From NCBI GenBank assembly GCA_907164885.2, contig OU015494.1:868501-932500 (forward strand): 64,000 nt of DNA, written 5' to 3'. The stretch is from Dolomedes plantarius (taxonomy: Eukaryota; Arthropoda; Arachnida; Araneae; Dolomedidae). Every line of letters begins with the position of its first letter. Position 1 is the first letter of the stretch. Below are positions 56,560 to 64,000 of the stretch, piece by piece. The notes below the pieces were generated by a model. That model was not told the origin of the DNA. It searched no databases and worked only from the letters and a program-made list of their open reading frames with translations. The translations under genes and the position numbers were made by a program.

Positions 56560-57524
56560 TTTTGCGATGCCCGCCCTCAAAACATACGGGGGAGAGCCAG
56601 TATTTCATCTCCCTCCTCCCCTAATGAAAAGTAGCAAGACGGAAGTGAACTTCTTCCGGTCGCCGCAATTCCAACACGTTGATGAAATCGAAAGTTCTCG
56701 TTTCACCTAAGGGAAGCATTCAATTCAGATGATCCAACAGGAACTGTGTCCTACTTTCGGCCGGGCACACGTTTCCAAGATTTCTTTTTCGACGGGTCAC
56801 ATCTGACCGCGAATGGCCCCCGGGTATTACATTGCAAATATTTTGAACAAGTGCGCGGTAATGGCTATTAACCTTTTGATCTGTATCAGTTCGTTTCGAT
56901 CATTAACATTGGCGAAACTGTTTCGAAGTTCATGTATGCTTGCAGGAGGAAGTACTGATATCGTTCACATTGTACCTCGATTAATTTAATCGAATTCAGA
57001 ATTTGTCATTGAAATCATTCAAAATATGTGTCTTTTGAATCATTTGCTTGTCGCAGAAATTTTGTGATTTTTAAAAGTGTTTTGATAAGCTATGAGTTAT
57101 ACTAGAGAAGTTAATGGCATGCCTAGGTAGTGTCTTGGTGTATACTAATCAGCACGTTTGTAGGTACCGGACTCGATTTCCGGATAAAGTGCTTGAAGTG
57201 AAGGAAATATTGGTAAATTTGGAAGTTGAATAACTCGTAATAATGTGATTAAGCTGTAATTCTAGATACTAATTTCTATTCTTTCGTTTTTTCAAGCATT
57301 TAATTAAAAGAAAATACTGCTGTTTTCTCTCTGCTGAAAACTTTTAACTGTGGGCAATGTAGAATTCGCGGTGTGGATGTGTCAATCACCTCAGGACAAA
57401 CTATCTGTCGCCTTGGATAAAAAAAAAATGGTTTTGATTTTTAAGTTGGACTAGTTTTCATCCACGAAAATAATTGAGAGGAAAACATTTCATCATTAAT
57501 CACCGAGCACATACAAATTAAATT
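56560..57524. other. Upstream region of the secreted peptide gene
   Basis: GC-richer than its surroundings for the first ~250 bases, which may hold regulatory sites. No gene seen. Confidence 0.45.
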
Positions 57525-60315
57525 AACCTTTTACATGCCGCACTATGATCCAGGAATAAAAGACACAACTAATTCATCAAATTCACATTAAAATACACCC
57601 ATAAAGACTATAAAGCAAAAAAATTGCCCTACAAAAATTTCTGTCTATGATTTCCCAGATGTTCCATTTTTGGAACATTGGCATGTAACGCTATCTTTTC
57701 TCTTTTTATTTCACCTCATAAAAACAAAGCGCTGTATGATGAATCTTTTAAAATTTTATGCTGTAATAATGGTTTACTGAACAATCTGATGTGAAATTAC
57801 TAAAATTCAAGTAAGACTCATTAAAAAATTTGCATAATTTCTAATTAGCATAATATTTTATAAGAAATGCAATGCAAAAAGTATAAAGAAACAATAAAAA
57901 CAATTTTACACTTACACAAACTTGACTAATAATATACATAATATGAATAAATGAGATTTGAAAAATGTAAAATACCGTACCAATAAAAAATAAAATATTT
58001 TATCCTTTAGAAGGTGCGCCGGATTTCAATCAGTAGCACAAAAATATAAAACATTCTAAAACACTAATTGTTAGAAATCCTTTTTAGCAGTTTTTCAGTG
58101 TCCATGATATTGTGAGAAGCAGTGTACATGGAGCCGTTTCTTTTATTCCAAACACATGTTTGTAGTGTATTTTTGGCACACTACACAACGCCCTTGTGAT
58201 GATGTAACTATATAATGTGCATCTGGTTTTCTTGCAGACGTTGACTGATGGGGCACGGGGTCCAGGTATAACGTGAATTTTAGGTTTCGCTCGAAGCAAA
58301 TTCAAAGTAATTTCTCTTCTAAAATTCAGATGAGTCATTTCTAATGTCGTGTTTTTGTGCAAATCAGTGTGTAAGATCCACCCAGAAGCCACAACCATAT
58401 TCAGTGCGTTGATATATAAGTTCCAGTATCATATGTTGCTGCGTAATTTTGGTCAATAACTTCCAAGAAGTCGGTCCAACAGCTCTACTCCACCCATTCC
58501 TTCACTATATAATTTTATAATGTAAGGTTGGGGAACATCAACTGTATTTTTTTTGAGCTCGGACATATCTTTTTGTTCTTCCTAATGGTTCGTGAGTGAT
58601 AAAATTTGATGCAATAGTTACAACAGAACTATCGTTCCAACAGCACATATAAACTTTCCATCGCATCGGTAATCAAATTCTCCACGTTCAAATTTCGACA
58701 TTTCTTTTGCTGTTTTAAGAGGACATTGTCCCGTTCTAGAATCTCGTACTGTGCCGATTGCCTTAAAGCCTTTGTTAGATAAATCTGTCAGCAGACTGTG
58801 TGATGTGAAAAAGTTATCGAAAAATATTTGTGTTTCTCTGGATTGTCAATAAAAGATAATAGTTCGGAGACAACTTTTGATCCAAGCGGCAAATTTTCAT
58901 TTTTCGAACTTTTTCCACCGTAGATAGACATAACATAAGGATAACCATTTGCTGAGCAGAACATCCAAACTTTGAAACCAAAGCGAATTGGTTTTCCACG
59001 TATGAACCTCTTTGCCGAATGATGTCCATAATACGGAACCATGGATTCATCGATACTCAAATTTTCATGAAATAATCCAAATTGACGAAAATTTTTTCCA
59101 ATCTCTTCATAAAAGGGAGAGATTTTCCCTAATTTATCACCTGGTTCCAATTTACTGTTATCAACAATATGGAAATGCTTTTTTAACATCAGAAATTTAT
59201 TTCTGGGCATTGTAGTGCTAACAATTGGGATATGCAAATCTTCCTGAGAGCTCCAATATGAATTTTCATCAGGTACTGAGTGGTAGCCACCACAGCAAAC
59301 CAAGAAACTGCCGAATGTCATTTGTGTCGACGTCCAAAGAGTTTCCTTTTTGTAGGGCATACAGCTTTGTAAATGCTGCTAAATTTTCTAAGTAATCAGA
59401 CGGCAGAAGCAGACGTGTGATATCACAGATTTTGTATATCGTTACATGCCAATGTTTCTTTTTTGAACATTGCTTTTTTACGCAATCTTGAGGAACTATA
59501 TCTTGTTATTATTTTAATTTCTTTCATTAACTCATTAAACTTGTCCTTTGCAAGTATGATGGAGAAATTTTTGGGTGGATTTGAATTTTTAGGAATTTTA
59601 TAGAATTTTTTTTCTTACGTACTGTAAAAATTGTAACTAAGCTGATTTTTAGAAATTTTTCTAAGCTGAAATATTCATATTTGAAAAATAAATTTTATGT
59701 CAAAAAATCAATCGTACCTTCTATAATAAACGGCAATTTTTTCAAACTGACAAATATCACAGTTTATTTTTTAAAAACTATTTAACATGATGTTCCGTTT
59801 AAATCTTCTAAGTTGTGCAGTTTAAATCTTCTAAGTTAATCTTTAATATTATCTTATATCTTAAAGGTTTTTTTTTTAATGAGAGTGTATACAAGCTTGT
59901 GGAACCCTGGAATAAAGCACACTGAAAAGCAAATTGACTATGTTGAGAAATGATGTAATTGTATGTTCTCTGCTGTTGTTATAAATTGAGCGCGGATTCT
60001 TTTTCACTTACCATCGTCCTAATAAAATGATCACTTTACCAAAAATTAGACAATCAAAGTGGTCTGTAATTAATTGAATTGTTGCGATTTCACATGTCTC
60101 ATAAATCAGTATTGAATTGCATGGGTTTTCTGTGGAACTGACAACTTGCTTGTTTTCTCTTTATAGAAATTAAAAATAAAAATACTCTAATTTAGTCCTT
60201 TTAATTTTTTTGATAGTTAAGAAGATTTAAACAATTCGAAGGCCAGATTATAATTTCTTTAAGATTCTTTCATTTTTTTAAAATTTTCTAATGCGGCAGG
60301 CATTTGTCTTGGCGA
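57525..60315 (-). mobile_element. Decayed piggyBac transposon
   Basis: Carries a broken piggyBac transposase. The left end may start at TTAACCTTTTACATGCCGCA (57530); the right counterpart near 60290-60315 (TGCCTGCCGCATTAG on the minus strand) is weak, and no right TTAA was seen. A subterminal inverted repeat AACATTGGCATGTAACG lies at 57675-57691 and, inverted, at about 59443-59459. The ends are approximate. Confidence 0.6.
58084..59430 (-). pseudogene. PiggyBac transposase
   Basis: Blocks in order: LLLPSDYLENLAAFTKLYAL; SSQEDLHIPIVSTTMPRNKF; LSIDESMVPYYGHHSAKRFI (first catalytic Asp); GKPIRFGFKVWMFCSANGYP; IFFDNFFTSHSLLTDLSNKG (second Asp); KLYSEGMGGVELLDRLLGSY (third Asp); and a C-terminal part GWILHTDLHKNTTLEMTHLN. 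The DDD triad is recognisable, but at least three frameshifts (near 59290, 58810, 58630) and stops break it. The cysteine-rich C-terminus is not clear. Confidence 0.85.
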
Positions 60316-60693
60316 CATTGACCCATCAACACGGCCAAGTTTTTCTGGCTACTTTGTTATGGGAGCACCCTATGAAGAGACAAGCCGCATTCACGCTAAC
60401 CACTCTACAATGTGGGCGGTCTCTTTAACATTCTGTAATTATTAAAATTAAATGGGAAAGATAATTATCTTAAAATTATTAAACATAATGGAATTGAATG
60501 CAATGGATTGGCAGTGCAAAAGCAGCTGACATGTTCGAACAAAATGTTTAAGCAAAAGAAGCATTCAATAATGAGAGAAAGTACGACAGAGTTGTCATTT
60601 TTGTGGCACCCGAATCGAAAAAAATGAAGGATTTGGACACGAGTCCAGTGGTGGGGGGAATGGACTTGAATTCGAGAGGATCGTGGTAGAGAA

Positions 60694-61227
60694 CAGTGGC
60701 GCCCAAACTTCTGTCGACCCATTTTCTCTAAAGGAAAAATCACTCGACCCCAATAAAAATTGATCGGTAACAGCAATTTAAAAGTAGAGAAAAATGACGA
60801 AAATGTTTACAAAAATATAGAAAAATGAAATAGGCAAATTTTGAGAAACTATTTCAAACATTAATCAACTGTCAATTTTGGGTATGTGCATAATAACAAT
60901 TTAAAAAAATGTCTTCCTTACCATCGACACTTGTTTTTTGCCAAACTCATGGGACTAAAACTTCATATTGAAATATTAATATGCATTTAGGTGCAAAAAT
61001 TAAAAAAGAATGTTTTTAAAATATTAAAACACTGAAAATGATAAACTTCTTCACAGTTTGAAAACTCACATATAGGTAAAAACGAATGGAGACTGAATGA
61101 CTCCTTATAAAAATATTAAACATATGTCATAGAAAAATTAAAGCAATATTTTGAATCAAATAGTTCAGCATATAAATGGACTTGAGACTATCCGTGACCT
61201 CTCCAATTTTTTTCATGACCACCATTG
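60694..61227. mobile_element. Possible hAT MITE
   Basis: Starts CAGTGGCGCCCAAACTTCTG, a hAT-type end, and ends ACCACCATTG (reverse complement CAATGGTGGT), a weak match. Flanking 8-mers GTAGAGAA and GTCTAGAA agree at six of eight positions. Confidence 0.4.
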
Positions 61228-64000
61228 GTCTAGAAGAGGGTCCATGAAGCTTTTATGAAACACCCACTCTTATTATCAGACTCATTATTAACTTTAAATG
61301 AGTGCCTAGAAAATACAGAACTCTGCTCCTGTTTTTCGCATCTTCCAATTCCAAAATGAAATATTCTGAGAACGTTGGCCTTACCTTGATGAGGTATTGA
61401 GAGTAGCATGTAGTAATTCTAAACCTGATTTGTCTAAAATAGTGTCTCCACATGAAAAATCACACTCATTTTTAAAATAAAGCTTGAATCATTTTGAAAT
61501 GAAATCTTAGTGTACTATGTTGCGTAACCGAATAAACATATGCATTTTGCCCGAGAGAATAAATGGCTGGTCTTCATGAATGCCAGCCGAGTTGATTTTC
61601 AAGTGTCAGATAAAAGTGTTAGGGTAGAGTGGACTCCCTTATAATGGTATATGAAATGATTTGATTCGTCTTCTTCATTATTAATGTTTATTATTCATGT
61701 AGGTCAGTTATTCCCGTTTGTCTGATAAAGATGCATGCTGTGAATAAGAAACGGACTCATTTTGTGTGGACAAATACTGTGTCCGAGATCGCTTCTAAAT
61801 TTGTGGGACATCCCTCGAAACAACTTTCGCAAGCAGACAAGGAAGTCTGTTGAAATGAAATCACTCCTCCAACCTAGATACCCCCCAAGTTGCACAACCA
61901 AAAAGGAAAAAGTGAGCGAAATCCATTAAATGAGAAGCTAGATGGGTTTTTCTTTCACAGAAACAAGGAGTTTTATTGGTTCGCACTAGTGAGGCATTTT
62001 CTTTAAGAAGTACCCTGACTGCGGATTCTTTTGCAGGAAATTCAAACAGCTTTAAACTTTTGTACATCTGTTAAATGTATTTTTTAACGTTTATCCTTGG
62101 GATTTTATTAGCTTCTAGAAATGATGGTCTTTGAAATGTATACACATTTTCAGTGCATTAGTGAATAGTTTTTGACTTTCTAACTAGAATTCTTTAGGAA
62201 TATTCGAAAGACCAAATAGTAATTCACTATTTACGTGCAGATCAGGAGGGAAGCCTGCGTAACTGACACAATGGTGTGTGTGTTTTTGTGGATATTGTTT
62301 CAAAAGTGCATAGAAATAAAACACCCGTGCAATATTTATTCAAACATTGATTGCATATATTATATTAATTTTAAAATATTAGACCAGCGATTCTCAAACT
62401 TTTTAGCCCCCTCCCGAAACTTAGGAAAAATAAAAGAACACTTCACGACCTTCCTAATAACAGTAATAAATAACTGCATGAGCGACCAGTTCAAACTATT
62501 AGCTGCCTTGATAGCAACATTTCTCTACCCCCTGAAATGTCACCTCGGACCCCCAGGCACACGCACAAATTAGTGTATTTTCTCTGATTAGAGCATATAA
62601 AAAATGACGCGTTCCAAAATTATTTCTAAAATATTTTATGATTATTCGTTTTTATGAATTCTATTTAATTTTCTGAGAATGCAAATTCCCGTGTCATATA
62701 AAAAGTACTTTTTAGTTACGACAATTCATTCAGTCTTTCCTGAGACATTATGGAGGGACTAAAGTTTTTGTTTTTCTTTAGAACGTCGAAATATATCCCC
62801 TCTTACTCAATGAAAAAGGTAAACTTAAAAAATATTCTGAAGAATATATATATTTGTAGGAATTTCTATTTAGCTTGATTCTAGAATATTGTGAAGCAAA
62901 TTTGTTAGGATTGATTTGACATCAAAACTTTTTTACCACTTTTTTTGCAAAAAAAATTTTTTTTTTGGTCGCAAACCTTGCCAAAAATTTCATTATTTTG
63001 TTATCTTTTCAATTTTCTTGCTAATTCCTTCTACAAAGCTTTAAATGTAAAATGAATTGCAAATGCTTTCCATATTTTATGCAGTGATAATACAAAAACT
63101 ATGCTCGAGTCCTCTCATTCTTTCTAGAGGAAGAGAAATTAAAATTCAGTGGTCTTATCCGACGACAACGCACACTATTATAATCAAATCATTGGGGGCA
63201 TTTAAAGTGAAATACTCGTATCAAAATGCAGTCGACATTCGTTAAGTGGTGTGGGACCATCACGAAAGTAGAAAATCTGCAGTCATCGATTACACCATTA
63301 AACACAGAAAAATAGAAACAGGGGAAAAAAATACAGTTCGCGAACCGTATATGATGCAATTCATAAACAGTATTTAGATAAAAGTTAAACTATTGACGTT
63401 TATAAAACACGATTGTATACAGTACAGTAATGTGTTTTCTAAAAATTTGGAGAATTACTTTTTAATGATCAATCTGAAACTCATGAATAATCACAACCGC
63501 GAGAATTCAACTGGCAAAAATCGAGGTTATCTCCATTTAAAGAATAAGAAAAGGTTTATTTTAAGGCGTTCAAAGCTAATCATTTCTAAATAACGTGTCG
63601 ACGTTCAATAATCAATGCTATTCACGTCGTATTCCCTTTTGCTCTTGTTTATGAATTAATTACAGATCTCAAGAGCAAGATAATAAAGAAGAAAAAATTC
63701 ATTTCTGTTTCATCCGTAATGATAATTGTAATGAACTTGAACTATTTGACAGAGCGATGTCGCCGCTGATAATGAAAAACTAATTGAACAAATTTTTTGT
63801 CCAAGTTATAACATATTTTGTTTTAAAATTTGCACCTTTTCTTAAATGGCAATATTATTCCAGACTTGTTTAAAAATTTATTAATTTATTTTATTTGACA
63901 TGCCTAATTTAAGTAAGTATCAGTTAGTGCTATTAAAAATATTGTGAAATTTTTCCTAGTTAAGTAGAATCTGTTAAATATTAAATAACATATTTGGCTA
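61228..64000. other. Intergenic sequence
   Basis: AT-rich; no gene, RNA or complete element that I can support. A hAT-like end without a partner is at 62393. Confidence 0.5.

Noticed and set aside
60340..60430. tRNA-like TAGAGTGGTTAGCG on the minus strand
   Set aside because: Resembles box A only; no B box at the right spacing.
62393..62570. hAT-like end CAGCGATTCTCAAACTTTTT
   Set aside because: No matching right end or duplication found, so an element cannot be defined.

Overview
The window looks like a chelicerate genome, most likely a spider. It is AT-rich, with long introns, many simple repeats and poly-A/T tracts. It carries BEL/Pao and Gypsy-type LTR elements, hAT, pogo/Tigger, PIF/Harbinger, piggyBac and MULE DNA transposons, and tRNA-derived SINE sequence. 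No bacterial operons, CRISPR arrays or rRNA were seen. The arachnid assignment is inference from gene style and transposon content, not from a search.

Two host genes are clear. The last three coding exons of Ras suppressor protein 1 (RSU1, leucine-rich-repeat adhesion protein) lie on the + strand at 5686-5800, 11721-11853 and 13807-13897, in consistent splice phase, followed by a 3' UTR with AATAAA signals near 14757-14785. A complete two-exon gene for an 80-residue secreted Gly/His/Tyr-tailed peptide lies on the - strand (56457-55607), with a TATA box, signal peptide and polyA signal.

Most of the rest is layered transposons. (1) 928-4268 (-): a three-exon MULE transposase gene with an N-terminal C2H2 zinc-finger array and a C-terminal SWIM motif, frameshifted; a second, older copy is at 660-835 (+). 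(2) 6079-10859 (-): an LTR retroelement inside RSU1 whose pol has been replaced by a piece of an RBM4/lark-type RNA-binding protein, and whose gag is split by a hAT element (8194-9255) that itself contains a LINE tail (8500-8730). (3) 12812-13650: a 419-bp tandem duplication in the last RSU1 intron. (4) 15827-21439 (-): BEL/Pao element 1 with 251-bp LTRs and the 5-bp duplication GAAGC. (5) 26250-27011: a Tigger-like element. (6) 28061-32237: a DNA transposon with ~360-370-bp terminal inverted repeats and a zinc-binding protein of a family I cannot name. (7) 32383-45467: a PIF/Harbinger element that has received at least five direct insertions, including a young BEL/Pao element 2 (33843-40019, 272-bp LTRs, duplication CAATC) and a pogo-like element (42611-44527) with a hAT MITE inside it. 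(8) 47830-49408: two related hAT elements built of CATCGATG palindromes, one encoding only a BED zinc finger. (9) 51303-51463: a PIF MITE; 54533-55130: a Tigger MITE inside TA repeats; 55232-55402: a tRNA-derived SINE; 57525-60315: a decayed piggyBac.

Nearly every insertion is dated relative to its host by intact target-site duplications, so the window gives a readable insertion history. No transposase or polyprotein here is intact. The leading candidates for something undescribed are the retroelement carrying the lark-like RNA-binding domain and the long-TIR element with the unclassified zinc-binding protein.
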